DNA of 64,000 nucleotides from JAKFWF01 sp963732635 (GCA_963732635.1 CAVTAL010000024.1:92818-156817), one strand, 5' to 3'; shown: positions 43,479 to 52,536, counted from the first letter of the stretch. The notes: generated by a model from the letters alone, not told the origin. Made by a program: numbers and translations.

Positions 43479-44546
43479 TTACTTGGGTGATGCCTGCGGC
43501 ACCGGCGTGCGGTCGACCAGATAGTCGGTTGCCGCGGCGCCGATCCACATGGCGGTGAGCGCAACCCAGCCGGTGATCGCAAATATCGCGCTGCCGGTGA
43601 CGCCGGCGCCGACCGCGCAACCGCCCGCCAGCATACCGCCGAAGCCCATCAGGCCGGCGCCGGCGAAGTAGCGCAGCATGCTGGTGCCGCCCTCGAAGCC
43701 CTGCCATTTGAACTCGCGGGCCAGCAGCGCCGCCGTCATCGAGCCCAGGAACACGCCGGGCACCAAGCCGATGTCGAAACCGAGCGGTACCGAACGCGAG
43801 TTGATCAGGCCCATCAGCGTGTCGGCCGAGGGTCCTGTGAAACTGACGCTGGTGATCTTGCCGGCTTCGAATGTCATCTGCGACAGTGCGTAGGTCAGAG
43901 CCCATCCGGCCGCGACCGTCGCGCCGACGCCAACCGCCGCCAGTGCTTCGGAGCGCCCCACCCGGTTGCGCCGCGCGAGCCAGATACCGACGCCGAGCCA
44001 TGCAAGGCCAAGTAACAGCCCGGTGCGCGGGCCGGCGTTGATTTGCGCCAACAGATTGCGGCTTGGACCACCCGCCACGGTCCACAGAGAAGCCAGCCAC
44101 TCGCGCAACGGCGACAGCACGCCGCGCAGCGACGCTTGCGACACCACCGTCAAGATCAGACCCGACACCAGCGCCCGCAGATTGCCGGTCGCCGACAGCA
44201 CCAGCAGGCGACTGGCGCAACCGCGCGCCAGGATCATGCCGATGCCGAACAGCAGGCCACCAATTATGGCGCCGGAGATGCTGCCGGTCGCCGACAACTG
44301 CCGCGCCTCGGTGACGTCGAGATATCCGGAGTAGATCACGGCTTGGGTAGCTGCGACCGCCGCCGCGAAGGCCAGCGCCCATACCGCGATGCGCGGGCCC
44401 AAGTCGCCGTGCGCGAATTCGATCACGCCGGCACGCAGGCAGAACTTGCTGTGCTGCGCCAGCGCGCCGAAGGCGATGCCGATAACGAGGCCGCCCAGCG
44501 CCAGAACTGCGCTGTCACCCAGCCGATCGAGCAGGAATGGAATCAC
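43479..44546 (-). CDS. YeeE/YedE-family sulfur transporter
   Basis: 355 residues with about ten membrane segments. Family marker cysteines are present in the re-entrant loops: HSKFCLRAGVIEF, GMILARGCASRLLVL and GGMLAGGCAVGAGVTG. The GxxGxGxxLARGC and GGxLAGGC patterns are those of the thiosulfate importer TsuA/YeeE family. It should move thiosulfate or another reduced sulfur compound across the inner membrane. It is the last gene on the leftward arm of the sox locus, but a FixK-like box in the 86-bp gap upstream suggests it also has its own promoter. A second member of the family is encoded at 55241-56317. Confidence 0.85.
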   Translation of the reverse strand: MIPFLLDRLGDSAVLALGGLVIGIAFGALAQHSKFCLRAGVIEFAHGDLGPRIAVWALAFAAAVAATQAVIYSGYLDVTEARQLSATGSISGAIIGGLLFGIGMILARGCASRLLVLSATGNLRALVSGLILTVVSQASLRGVLSPLREWLASLWTVAGGPSRNLLAQINAGPRTGLLLGLAWLGVGIWLARRNRVGRSEALAAVGVGATVAAGWALTYALSQMTFEAGKITSVSFTGPSADTLMGLINSRSVPLGFDIGLVPGVFLGSMTAALLAREFKWQGFEGGTSMLRYFAGAGLMGFGGMLAGGCAVGAGVTGSAIFAITGWVALTAMWIGAAATDYLVDRTPVPQASPK

Positions 44547-44601
44547 CGCAGGCGCCTTTTCATTGCCTCGACGAGGCTATGCCGATAGCGCTTCTGGTGG
44601 T

Positions 44602-44615
44602 TTGACCCGGATCAA
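44602..44615. promoter_or_regulatory. FixK/FNR-like box, near perfect
   Basis: TTGACCCGGATCAA matches TTGA(T/C)-N4-ATCAA. It lies between the rhodanese gene and the YeeE/YedE gene, with its centre about 62 bases before the latter's start (44546). Confidence 0.45.
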
Positions 44616-44632
44616 AATCGCGCACGCACGCA

Positions 44633-45208
44633 TCATTTCGCCGGCAAACTCACCTTCGCCTTGTCCAGCTTGTAGGTCCACGGCAGGCCGGTATTCTTCC
44701 AGCCGTTGACGTCGCGGCGACCGTCCTTCGACATGTCGCCCTCAAAGCCTTCGATCTGGTTCCACACGTTGGTGTAGCCGGCATCGGCCAGCAGGTTGAT
44801 CGCGCGCGCCGAGCGGTCGCCGGAGCGGCACATCACCACCACGCGATCGGCCTTGGTCAGCCCCTTGGCCGCCAACAGTTTGTCGACGCCCTGGCTGAAC
44901 ACCGGATTGGCGTCGAGCTTGAAGCGGTTGTTGGCCGCATCCCACTCGCCGAACTCGTTCATCTCGACGTACGCCACCTGCCCGTCGATCTCGTGCGTCA
45001 TGCCGACGAACTGCAACTCGGCGCGGGTGCGCACATCGACGAACAATGTCCTGGCCCGCTCCGCCTTGACGACCTCGTAGGCCTCCTTGGCGGTAAGATA
45101 CTTTGCCAGTTTGGTCTGCTTTTCCTTCGGCACGTCGGCGGCAAGGCCTGCAATGGTGGACAGCACCGTGAATAGCCCGACGACGGTCAGGCGCAGAAAC
45201 GTGCTCAT
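44633..45208 (-). CDS. Periplasmic rhodanese-like sulfurtransferase
   Basis: 191 residues with a signal peptide (FLRLTVVGLFTVLSTIAGLAA) and one rhodanese domain (about 38-175). It has TLFVDVRTRAELQFVG, an insert, and the active-site loop VVVMCRSGDRSARA with Cys127 as the persulfide-forming residue. It probably transfers sulfane sulfur in the periplasm during thiosulfate or sulfide oxidation. It lies 33 bases downstream of the metallo-hydrolase gene in the leftward sox operon. Confidence 0.85.
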   Translation of the reverse strand: MSTFLRLTVVGLFTVLSTIAGLAADVPKEKQTKLAKYLTAKEAYEVVKAERARTLFVDVRTRAELQFVGMTHEIDGQVAYVEMNEFGEWDAANNRFKLDANPVFSQGVDKLLAAKGLTKADRVVVMCRSGDRSARAINLLADAGYTNVWNQIEGFEGDMSKDGRRDVNGWKNTGLPWTYKLDKAKVSLPAK

Positions 45209-45241
45209 GGGTCAGAACTCCTTGGAATTTTCGATGACGTC

Positions 45242-46168
45242 CTATGCGGCCACGAACCGATAGGCATTGTCCTTGCGCTCGACGCGCCCAAGCCCCGGCC
45301 ACGGCAGGTGATAGCCGAGCAATTGCGTCTTCTCGGTCGCCAACCGGTCGAGCAGCGTGCGGCGCGACTTGACGGCGCGTTCGGCGTCCAGATCCGGCCC
45401 CCAACGCCAATCCGGATTGGCAAATGAAATGACCGCTTGGCTGAGTGCATCGCCGCCGATCAACAGTTGCTCCGTGCCCGAGCGCAGCATGATCGAAACG
45501 TGACCCGGCGTGTGGCCTGCGCTGTCGACGAGCGTAATGCCGGGCGCAACTTCATCGCCGGCGCCGCGCTTCGTGATCTGCTCCGCCAACGTCTTCAATC
45601 GCCGATGCGTGCCAATGGCCGTCGGCTTGAAATTGTCACCGACGCGCGTATCGACATCCGGTTTGATCCAGAATTCGAACTCAGCCGCCGACATCACATG
45701 CTCGGCCTTCTCGAACATCGAGCCGCCACCGAGCGGATCGACAACACCCCAGAAATGATCGGGATGGGCGTGCGTGAACAGGACCCGGGTGACACTCTCC
45801 GGCTTGATGCCTGCCGCCTCCATCCGTTCGGCCAGCTTGCCCATCGTCGGCATGAAATCCGGCCCACCGCCGGTATCGACCACGATGGTCTCGGCGCCGA
45901 GCTTGATTACCGCGACATTGATCTGGGCGTTGAAGGCATCGAAGGTCTGGCCCGCGGCCTTGAACGCCGCTTCGATCTCGGCCGGTGGCCGCCCTGGCAG
46001 CACCAACGACACCGGCAACGACATATTACCGTCGGACAGCACCGTGACCTCGGCCTCGCCGACCTTGAAGCGATAGGGCGAACCTTGCGCCCGCACCGGT
46101 AGCGGCAGGCTCCCGACCCAAGCGCTGGCTCCAATGCCGGTGAGAACGGTTCGGCGTGAAAGTTTCAT
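45242..46168 (-). CDS. Metallo-beta-lactamase-fold hydrolase of the sox operon (SoxH-like)
   Basis: 308 residues from ATG 46168, which shares one base with the DsrE-protein stop (TGATG). The twin-arginine-like start KLSRRTVLTGIGAS suggests Tat export. The complete zinc motif FTHAHPDHFWG (His133-His138) and later DSAGHTPGHVSIML and LLIGGDA are present. Proteins of this kind are called SoxH in some sox clusters. The exact reaction is not settled; hydrolysis of a sulfur-containing thioester or handling of persulfide is possible. The intact HxHxDH contrasts with the atypical hydrolase at 3067-4021. Confidence 0.8.
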   Translation of the reverse strand: MKLSRRTVLTGIGASAWVGSLPLPVRAQGSPYRFKVGEAEVTVLSDGNMSLPVSLVLPGRPPAEIEAAFKAAGQTFDAFNAQINVAVIKLGAETIVVDTGGGPDFMPTMGKLAERMEAAGIKPESVTRVLFTHAHPDHFWGVVDPLGGGSMFEKAEHVMSAAEFEFWIKPDVDTRVGDNFKPTAIGTHRRLKTLAEQITKRGAGDEVAPGITLVDSAGHTPGHVSIMLRSGTEQLLIGGDALSQAVISFANPDWRWGPDLDAERAVKSRRTLLDRLATEKTQLLGYHLPWPGLGRVERKDNAYRFVAA

Positions 46169-46686
46169 CAACCCACCTTCACGTAGGCAAAGCCCTTGGA
46201 CTGCAGCGCCGCGACGGTGGCGACGCCGGACGGCACCAGCTTGATGAAGCTGTCAGCCCGCGCCTTCGCCGGATCGATCTTGTTGTTACGGAACGTAATC
46301 TGGCACAGGTAGACCTCGACCCCGACCTTGGCGAGATCGACGAACCGCGTGAATACTTCCGGCGGCATCTGATCCGCCTTCCAAGGCGTGCCTTCGAGAT
46401 CGCTCAGGAACGGCTTGATGCCCTGGCCGTGCGCCACCACCACGATCTTGATCTTGAACGGATCGGCGTCATAGACCGATAGATGGTTCTCGATGTTGGT
46501 CGCCATCTGCAGGATGCGCTTCGGATCACCGAAGTCGCAGTGATAAGCACAGGCGAGATCGCTTTCCTTTTTGAGCGCACCCAAATCGAGCGTTCGTGAC
46601 TGTGCCAGCGCCGAACCTGCGGCCGCCACCATCCCGGCGCCTAGCGCCACGCCGCTGATCAAATGACGTCGATCGATACCGGTCAT
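46168..46686 (-). CDS. Exported DsrE-family protein
   Basis: 172 residues from ATG 46686. The N-terminus GIDRRHLISGVALGAGMVAAAGSALAQ looks like a Tat signal. The remainder has the DsrE/DsrF-like alpha/beta fold: LACAYHCDFGDPKRILQMATNIENHL, then FKIKIVVVAHGQGIKPFL and VEVYLCQITFRNN. Cysteines near 45, 49 and 129 could carry sulfur, as in DsrE and TusA-like carriers. It sits between soxF and the metallo-hydrolase gene, with which it overlaps. It is likely a periplasmic sulfur-handling protein. Confidence 0.78.
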   Translation of the reverse strand: MTGIDRRHLISGVALGAGMVAAAGSALAQSRTLDLGALKKESDLACAYHCDFGDPKRILQMATNIENHLSVYDADPFKIKIVVVAHGQGIKPFLSDLEGTPWKADQMPPEVFTRFVDLAKVGVEVYLCQITFRNNKIDPAKARADSFIKLVPSGVATVAALQSKGFAYVKVG

Positions 46687-46752
46687 GGAAGCCTCCTCAA
46701 TTGTCGCATCCGGCTCCGCCCCCTCGGAGGAGCCGGATGCACCCCCACCCAA

Positions 46753-48030
46753 TCAAGAGAACATGTCGGCGGTGATGCCGGAGTACCAGCCGACGTTCTC
46801 TTCCTGGGTTTGCTTGCGAAGCTCGGCCGCCTCGCCGGTCTTCGACACGAAGGTCTCGACGGCTGCGATCTTGCCGTCCTTGGCTTCATACCGACCACCG
46901 ACCTTCACCGTGTCGTCGGTCTGGATCAGCGACCAGCAGGTGTTGGTGTAGCGCGCCGGGAACGTCGCCGATTGGGTCAGTTCGCCACGCACCATCAGCG
47001 CCGCGACCTTGGCTTGGCTGTTGGCCGAGAACGCCGACTTCGGCATGTCGCCGGCGATGCAAGCGTCGCCGATCACGTAGATATTGGCGTCCTTGGCCGA
47101 CCGCATGTTGGTTGGATCGATCGGGCAGAAGCCGCTCTCGTTGGCGAGGCCCGCATCACGCGCGATCTTGCCGGCCATCTGGGCCGGAATGACGTTGACC
47201 AGCGCCACGTTCTTGTAGGTCTCGAAGCCGGTGACGACGGTGTTGGTCTTGGGGTCGACCGACTTCAGGCCGTCGTGGATCTTGGGGCTGAACCATTCGA
47301 CCATCTTCGGGTAGTGCTTCTCCCAGCCTTCCTGGAACAGCCCCTGCTTGGAGAATGCTTCCTTCGGATCGATGATCACGATCTTGGCGTTGGTCTTTCC
47401 GGCTGCCTTCAAAACGTGCGCCATCATCGACACGCGCTCGTAGGGGCCAGGCGGGCAGCGATAGGGATTGGGCGGCGCGATCATGACGATGACGCCACCA
47501 TCCGGCACCGCATCAAGACGCTTCTTCAGGATCTCGGTCTGCTTGCCGGCCTTCCAGGCGTGCGGCAGCGCCTCCTCGTGCTCCTGTCCCCAGCCCGGCA
47601 CGCTGTCGTACTTGAGGTCAATGCCCGGCGACAGGACAAGACGATCGTAGCTCAGCACCGAACCGTCAGCGAGCTTCACCTGCTTCTTGTCGCGATCGAT
47701 CGAGGCCGCTGCCTGATGATTGAGCTTGATGCCGTAGCCGGACGCCAGCTTGTCGTAACCGAAGGTGATGTTCTCCATCGTCTTGTAGCCGCCGACGTAG
47801 AGGTTCGAGTGGAAGCAGGTGATGAACTGCTTCGACGGCTCGACGAGGGTCACCTCGATGGCGCCTTTCGAGTCCTTGGCGATGTACTTGGCAGCCGTCG
47901 CGCCGCCGGGACCGCCACCGATCACCACGACGCGCGATTTGGCCTGCCCCAGTACCGCCGGTGCGCCGAGGGCCAGCGTGCCCAGTGTCGCCGTTGAACT
48001 GCCGATGAAACTCCGTCTCGTGATCTTCAT
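46753..48030 (-). CDS. soxF: SoxF: flavocytochrome c sulfide dehydrogenase flavoprotein subunit
   Basis: 425 residues. A Tat signal (KITRRSFIGSSTATLG) precedes an FAD-binding oxidoreductase domain with RVVVIGGGPGGATAAKYIA and the second site VIGDACIAGDMPKSAFSANSQAK. Redox cysteines occur in FITCFHSN and SGFCPIDP, spaced as in sulfide:flavocytochrome c reductases. It oxidises sulfide in the periplasm and passes electrons to the small cytochrome encoded immediately upstream. The C-terminal half contains the FCSD-type flavin domain. It belongs to the leftward sox operon, 60 bases after soxE. Confidence 0.88.
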   Translation of the reverse strand: MKITRRSFIGSSTATLGTLALGAPAVLGQAKSRVVVIGGGPGGATAAKYIAKDSKGAIEVTLVEPSKQFITCFHSNLYVGGYKTMENITFGYDKLASGYGIKLNHQAAASIDRDKKQVKLADGSVLSYDRLVLSPGIDLKYDSVPGWGQEHEEALPHAWKAGKQTEILKKRLDAVPDGGVIVMIAPPNPYRCPPGPYERVSMMAHVLKAAGKTNAKIVIIDPKEAFSKQGLFQEGWEKHYPKMVEWFSPKIHDGLKSVDPKTNTVVTGFETYKNVALVNVIPAQMAGKIARDAGLANESGFCPIDPTNMRSAKDANIYVIGDACIAGDMPKSAFSANSQAKVAALMVRGELTQSATFPARYTNTCWSLIQTDDTVKVGGRYEAKDGKIAAVETFVSKTGEAAELRKQTQEENVGWYSGITADMFS

Positions 48031-48090
48031 TGATTCTCTCCCGGTTCGCGTTGTGAGTTTCTGATTATCTATTGATATCGTGTCGTCACG

Positions 48091-48399
48091 TCACTTCGGC
48101 TTCAAACTTTCGAAGTATGTCGCAAGTGCGTCCATGTCCTGGTCGGACAGCCGGCCAGCGATCGTCTGCATTACCTGGTTGGCGCGGTCCTTGGCCTTGT
48201 ACGATTGCAGCACAGCGGTGAATTGGTCGGCCGGCCAGCCGACGATCGGCGGTATGCCCTTGTCCTGTCCGTCGACGCGATGGCACGTGACACATTCGCC
48301 GGACAGATACTCCCCGAAGGCGATGTCGCCCGCACGCGCGGCCGTCGTCAGACCCGCCAGGATCACGACTGTAAGCACGATTGCAGGCATCTTCGCCAT
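48091..48399 (-). CDS. soxE: SoxE-like small cytochrome c
   Basis: 102 residues with a signal peptide (MPAIVLTVVILAGLTTAARA) and one haem site CVTCH at 36-40. A distal Met for haem ligation is available near QVMQTIAG. The C-terminal helix SDQDMDALATYFESLKPK is typical of class I cytochromes. It lies one base from the end of soxD and 60 bases before soxF, so it is the likely electron-accepting partner of SoxF. FccA is the equivalent name in other organisms. The short length fits a single-haem subunit. Confidence 0.8.
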   Translation of the reverse strand: MAKMPAIVLTVVILAGLTTAARAGDIAFGEYLSGECVTCHRVDGQDKGIPPIVGWPADQFTAVLQSYKAKDRANQVMQTIAGRLSDQDMDALATYFESLKPK

Positions 48400-48400
48400 G

Positions 48401-49057
48401 TCAGTCGACCTTTGGACCGCTCTTCGCATCGGGCGTCACATCGAGGATCGCGGCGCGACCGGTGACCTTCGCCGCCGGTCGGCAATCCTTCATGCACGCC
48501 TTGGCATTCCAGAAATGCTTTTCGGTTGCTTCCCGGTCGTCGTCGTAGAAGCCCGCCTCATTCGGCAGTTTGATCGAGGCGAAGTTGCCCTGGTTGAGCT
48601 CAAACTTGGTGTCCTTGATCACGTCGTTGAGATGCAGCACGTAGGCCGTGACCGCGTACAGCTCATCATTCGACAGCGACTGCGCGTTGCCGAACGGCAT
48701 GGCCCGGCGGATGTAGTCGAACACCGTTGATGCGTTGGGCCAGAACGAGCCGATCGTTTTCTCCGGCCGCTCGTGCTTCAGGCTGCCGTGACCACCAGCC
48801 AGCACCGGCCATCGGTCCTTGCCTTCGCCGAACTCGCCGTGACAGGCAGCGCATTGCGCCTGGAAGATCTCCTCGCCCTGCGCCACGGTGCCCTTGCCCG
48901 GCGGTAGCCCTTGGCCGTCGGGTCGCACCGCGATCGCCCAACCTGCGATCTCTTCCGGTTTCGCCTCGCGGCCGATGCCGACTTTCTGTGCTTGTGCGGC
49001 GCCGGCGCTCAACGCGAGCGCGCAGGCGACAACAATGACCTTAGCCAATTTCGACAT
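48401..49057 (-). CDS. soxD: SoxD: cytochrome c subunit of sulfane dehydrogenase
   Basis: 218 residues from ATG 49057, whose first 17 bases overlap the end of soxC. A signal peptide (KVIVVACALALSAGAAQA) and one canonical haem site, CAACH at 69-73, are present. The family sequences GWAIAVRPDGQGLPPGKGTV and VFDYIRRAMPFGNAQSLSNDELYA identify it as SoxD. The C-terminal region ends in KACMKDCRPA rather than a second CxxCH, so this is a one-haem form. With SoxC it removes six electrons from sulfane sulfur bound to SoxY. Confidence 0.88.
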   Translation of the reverse strand: MSKLAKVIVVACALALSAGAAQAQKVGIGREAKPEEIAGWAIAVRPDGQGLPPGKGTVAQGEEIFQAQCAACHGEFGEGKDRWPVLAGGHGSLKHERPEKTIGSFWPNASTVFDYIRRAMPFGNAQSLSNDELYAVTAYVLHLNDVIKDTKFELNQGNFASIKLPNEAGFYDDDREATEKHFWNAKACMKDCRPAAKVTGRAAILDVTPDAKSGPKVD

Positions 49058-50357
49058 TTTCGGTCTCCCCGTTGGCGCGCACCAGCCACGTCTGGATGCC
49101 GTTGTTGTGATAGATCGAGTTGACGCCGCGCACCTTGCGCAGTTCGTCCTTCGAAGGCTGCACGTAGCCGGTGCTGTCATGCGCGCGCGACTGGATCATC
49201 AGTTCCTGGCCGTTCCAATCGAAGTCGACGTAGAAGCGGACCATCGACTTGTCGAGCACCGGCCCGTCGATGCGCGCCTCCTGCCAATTGCGGCCGCCAT
49301 CGATCGTCACGTCAACGCGCTTCACCGTGCCACGCCCCGACCAGGCGAGGCCGGAGATCACATTGCGGCCCTTGAACTTCAACGGCATTTCCGGCGACGG
49401 GCCGGTGACGATCGACTTGGCGTCCATGAAATAGGTGTACCGGCGTGAGCGGCCATCGGCCATCAGATCGGTATATTTCGAGGTCTCTTCGCGCGCCTGC
49501 CATGGCATATCGCCGACCTCGATCCGTCGCAGCCACTTGATCCAGATGTTGCCTTCCCAGCCCGGCACCACAAGACGCACGGGGTAGCCTTGCTCCTTGC
49601 GCAGCGCTTCGCCGTTCATTTTCCAGGCGACGATCGTGTCTTCCAGCGCCTTTTCGAGCGGCAGCGAGCGGTTCATGCCGGCGGCGTCGCCACCCTCGAC
49701 CAGCAGCCACTTCGCCTTCGGCTTCACACCGGCCTCGGCCAGCAGGTACTTTAGCGGCACGCCCGTATACATGACGTTGTGGATCATGCCGTGCGTGAAC
49801 TGGCAGCCATTGAGTTGCGATCCGCGCCACTCCATGCCGGAGTTCGCCGCGCACTCCAGGAAGTGCACCTTGTTGGTGCGCGGAAAGCGCATCAGGTCTT
49901 CGAGCGTGAAAATCAGCGGCTTGTCGACCATGCCATGGATCATCAGGCGATAGTCGGTCGGATTGACCTCGGCGGCGCCGCCGTGATGGCGCTCGAAGCA
50001 CAAACCGTTCGGTGTGATGATGCCATCGAGCGCATGCAGCGGCGTGAAGTTGATCGAACTGGTGCGCTCGGCCGTCAACCACTCGACGGTCTTGCGGACG
50101 ACGCCGTTCTCGTACTTGATCGGCATGCCGTAGGGATGGTCGGTGACGCCGTCGCCGAGATAGCGCGACCAATCGGCGGCTTTCGGCGGCTGGTTCTTGA
50201 GGTTCGGTACCGGCGGTCCGGCCGGTGCGGTCTTGCCCTGCGCCAGCGCCGAGGTGGCACCTGCCGCGGCCACACCGCCAGCCAACGCCGCTTTCAGGAA
50301 GCTGCGCCGGTCACTGTGCTTATTCGGCCCCGAACCGTCGTTGTTGAAATCTGTCAT
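49041..50357 (-). CDS. soxC: SoxC: molybdenum subunit of sulfane dehydrogenase
   Basis: 438 residues. A Tat signal (DRRSFLKAALAGGVAAAG) is followed by the sulfite-oxidase-type molybdopterin fold with the Mo-binding Cys in FLECAANSGMEWRG. Family sequence includes FTHGMIHNVMYTGVPL, GYPVRLVVPGWEGNIWIKWLRRIEV and a C-terminal Ig-like dimerisation domain (VKRVDVTIDGGRNW). It acts in the periplasm with SoxD on SoxY-bound sulfur. Its presence is what predicts full oxidation of thiosulfate to sulfate without sulfur globules. It is 29 bases downstream of soxB. Confidence 0.93.
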   Translation of the reverse strand: MTDFNNDGSGPNKHSDRRSFLKAALAGGVAAAGATSALAQGKTAPAGPPVPNLKNQPPKAADWSRYLGDGVTDHPYGMPIKYENGVVRKTVEWLTAERTSSINFTPLHALDGIITPNGLCFERHHGGAAEVNPTDYRLMIHGMVDKPLIFTLEDLMRFPRTNKVHFLECAANSGMEWRGSQLNGCQFTHGMIHNVMYTGVPLKYLLAEAGVKPKAKWLLVEGGDAAGMNRSLPLEKALEDTIVAWKMNGEALRKEQGYPVRLVVPGWEGNIWIKWLRRIEVGDMPWQAREETSKYTDLMADGRSRRYTYFMDAKSIVTGPSPEMPLKFKGRNVISGLAWSGRGTVKRVDVTIDGGRNWQEARIDGPVLDKSMVRFYVDFDWNGQELMIQSRAHDSTGYVQPSKDELRKVRGVNSIYHNNGIQTWLVRANGETENVEIG

Positions 50358-50386
50358 CGTCCACTCCTCGGCAAAACGCGAAATCT

Positions 50387-52078
50387 TCAGGCGCCGACGA
50401 TCTTCACCGCCGCCGACTCGGTGGTGGTGATCGTCTTCTTGGTTTCGATATGCTTGGCCAGCACGTCCCAGATCGGCGGGCCCTGCGTGCCTTCGTTGAC
50501 ACTGGCCCAGCCGGCGACCGTGTAGTCGCGGCCGGCTTCGATGGCGGCGCCTGTCTTCAAGATGGTGAGGTTTGAGATGCGGCTGCCGATCTTCTGGCCG
50601 ATGTCGATGGTGTAGCCGAGCCCGCCGGTGCGGACCATGTCGCCGCCCTGCTGGAAGTAGGGGTCCGGATTGAAGATGTTGTCGGCGACGTCCTCGAGGA
50701 TTTCCTTGAGGCGCGCGCCGCTCATCGTCATGCGGTAGCAGGCCGGATAGCTCATCGCCGTGGCGTTGGTGATATCCTCGAAGGTGATGTCCTGATCGGG
50801 CAGGATGCTGGTGCCCCAGCGGATGCCCGGCGACAGCGCGATCTCGGCATCGCGCTCGGAAAGCATGGCGTCGCAGATGATGTTGTCGAGGGTGCCGTTG
50901 AAGTTGCCACGCCGGTAAAGCAGCGAACTGGTCTTGCCGAGCACGCGCGACAGATCCTTGGCATAGGGCGCGCGATGCTTGGCGATCACGGCGGCGGTCT
51001 CGGGGTCGGGCGTGATCGCATCGGAGAAGATCGGGATCAGGCGGTAGTTGAAGCCCTTGATCGCCTTGCCCTGGACATCGAGGTCGAGCCTCGACACGAA
51101 CTTGCCGTGGCAGCCGGACGCCACCAGCAGCGTCTTGCCGATTTTTGTCACCTCGGGAATGGCATCGTGCGTATGGCCGGTCAGCACGACATCGATGCCC
51201 GACACCCGGCTTACCATCTTGCGGTCGACGTCGAAGCCGTTGTGCGACAGCAGCACCACGAGGTCGGCGCCGGCGGCCTTGGCGGCATCGACTTCCTTCT
51301 GCATTTCGGTCTCGCGGATGCCGAACGTCCAGTTGGGGATCATCCAGCGCGGGTTCGCGATCGGCGTGAACGGCAGTGCCTGTCCGATAACCGCGATTTT
51401 CACACCGCCGCGTTCGAACATCTTCTGCGCCGGGAAAACCGGATCCTCGAATTCCTTCTCGCGGATATTCTGCGCGAGGAACGGGAAGCCGAGCTTGTCG
51501 ACCAGTTCCTTGACGCGGGCTTCACCGAGCGTGAACTCCCAGTGCCCGGTCATGGCGTCGGGCTTCAGCATCGCCATGGCGTCGACCATGTCCTGGCCGT
51601 TGGTCTTGAGTGAAGTCCAGCTGTTGGTCCAGGTATCGCCGCCGTCGAGCAGCAGAACCTTGCCGTCGCGTTCGGCGCGGATCGCCTTGACCACGGTGGC
51701 GATGCGGTCGAGCCCGCCCATGCGGCCGTAGTTGCGTGCCAGCGCCGCGAAATCGCCAAAGGTCGTCGCATGCGCTGCCGCCGTGCCCGGCTGCAACTTG
51801 AAGGCCTTGAGGAAGTCGTCGCCGGTGATATGCGGCACTACGCCCTTATTTTCACCGACGCCGATGTTGATCGACGGCTCGCGGAAATAAAGCGGCATCA
51901 ACTGGCCATGCAGGTCGGTCACATGCACCAGCGTGACGTTACCTGTGCCGTCGAACTTCAGCAGATCGGCTTGGCTGAGCTTGCCCTGTGCCGCGAGACG
52001 CGCCAATGGCACGCCGCCGCTTGCCGCCAATATTGCCGCCGCCGAGGCGGCCGTCATGAAGTCGCGACGAGAAATCAT
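50387..52078 (-). CDS. soxB: SoxB: thiosulfohydrolase
   Basis: 563 residues with a Tat-type N-terminus (SRRDFMTAASAAAILAASGG) and a metallophosphatase/5'-nucleotidase fold. Metal-binding motifs HVTDLHGQ, LLDGGDTWTNS, TGHWEFTLG, VVLLSHNG and VLTGHTHD are all present. SoxB, a di-manganese enzyme, hydrolyses the terminal sulfone from SoxY-Cys-thiosulfonate to give sulfate. The C-terminal nucleotidase domain (about 375-560) is complete and the length is normal. It lies between soxZ (103-base gap) and soxC (29-base gap). Confidence 0.95.
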   Translation of the reverse strand: MISRRDFMTAASAAAILAASGGVPLARLAAQGKLSQADLLKFDGTGNVTLVHVTDLHGQLMPLYFREPSINIGVGENKGVVPHITGDDFLKAFKLQPGTAAAHATTFGDFAALARNYGRMGGLDRIATVVKAIRAERDGKVLLLDGGDTWTNSWTSLKTNGQDMVDAMAMLKPDAMTGHWEFTLGEARVKELVDKLGFPFLAQNIREKEFEDPVFPAQKMFERGGVKIAVIGQALPFTPIANPRWMIPNWTFGIRETEMQKEVDAAKAAGADLVVLLSHNGFDVDRKMVSRVSGIDVVLTGHTHDAIPEVTKIGKTLLVASGCHGKFVSRLDLDVQGKAIKGFNYRLIPIFSDAITPDPETAAVIAKHRAPYAKDLSRVLGKTSSLLYRRGNFNGTLDNIICDAMLSERDAEIALSPGIRWGTSILPDQDITFEDITNATAMSYPACYRMTMSGARLKEILEDVADNIFNPDPYFQQGGDMVRTGGLGYTIDIGQKIGSRISNLTILKTGAAIEAGRDYTVAGWASVNEGTQGPPIWDVLAKHIETKKTITTTESAAVKIVGA

Positions 52079-52181
52079 CGTAAGCCCTCAACTGCAGTCG
52101 ATCAGCCCTGGGTCCGGGCAACAACCATCGTTCGCCGGGAGCGCTCCCGTCGGCAAATCAATTCAAGCGATCGCTGGATCT

Positions 52182-52508
52182 TCAGCCGACCGTGACTTTG
52201 TGTTCTGACTTGTAGACCGCGCCGTCATCGTCGAGCCACGAGAACACAAACGTGCCGGTCTCGGGAACCTTGACGAAGAACGACTGGTAGGGATTGGCCG
52301 ACACCGACGTGAACCAGTCCGCGCGCAGGATTTCCTTGCCGTTGAATGTGGCGGTGAACTGCTTGATGATCTTGCGCGGAATGACGTTGCCGGATGCGTC
52401 CTTGCGCTGACCGCTTTCCATTTCGTGGCTGATCAGCGTCTTGACCTCGATGACTTCGCCGGCCTTGGCGGTGGCAGGCATACGAACGCGGGGAGTGGGG
52501 GTTGCCAT
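52182..52508 (-). CDS. soxZ: SoxZ: sulfur carrier scaffold subunit
   Basis: 108 residues from ATG 52508, with GAGGAA before it. There is no signal peptide, as expected, because SoxZ is exported with SoxY. Family sequence: RVRMPATAKAGEVIEVKTLISHEMESGQR, IIKQFTATFNGKEI, ANPYQSFFVKVPETGTFVFSWLDDDG. It forms the immunoglobulin-like partner that presents the swinging arm of SoxY to the other Sox proteins. It is separated from soxY by 152 bases containing an inverted repeat, unusually long for this pair. Confidence 0.93.
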   Translation of the reverse strand: MATPTPRVRMPATAKAGEVIEVKTLISHEMESGQRKDASGNVIPRKIIKQFTATFNGKEILRADWFTSVSANPYQSFFVKVPETGTFVFSWLDDDGAVYKSEHKVTVG

Positions 52509-52536
52509 GCTGGGTATTCCTCTTTGTCTGGAGCAG

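Noticed and set aside
46663..47997. 444-residue plus-strand frame
   Set aside because: Antisense to soxF, whose family motifs are complete; a shadow of high GC content.
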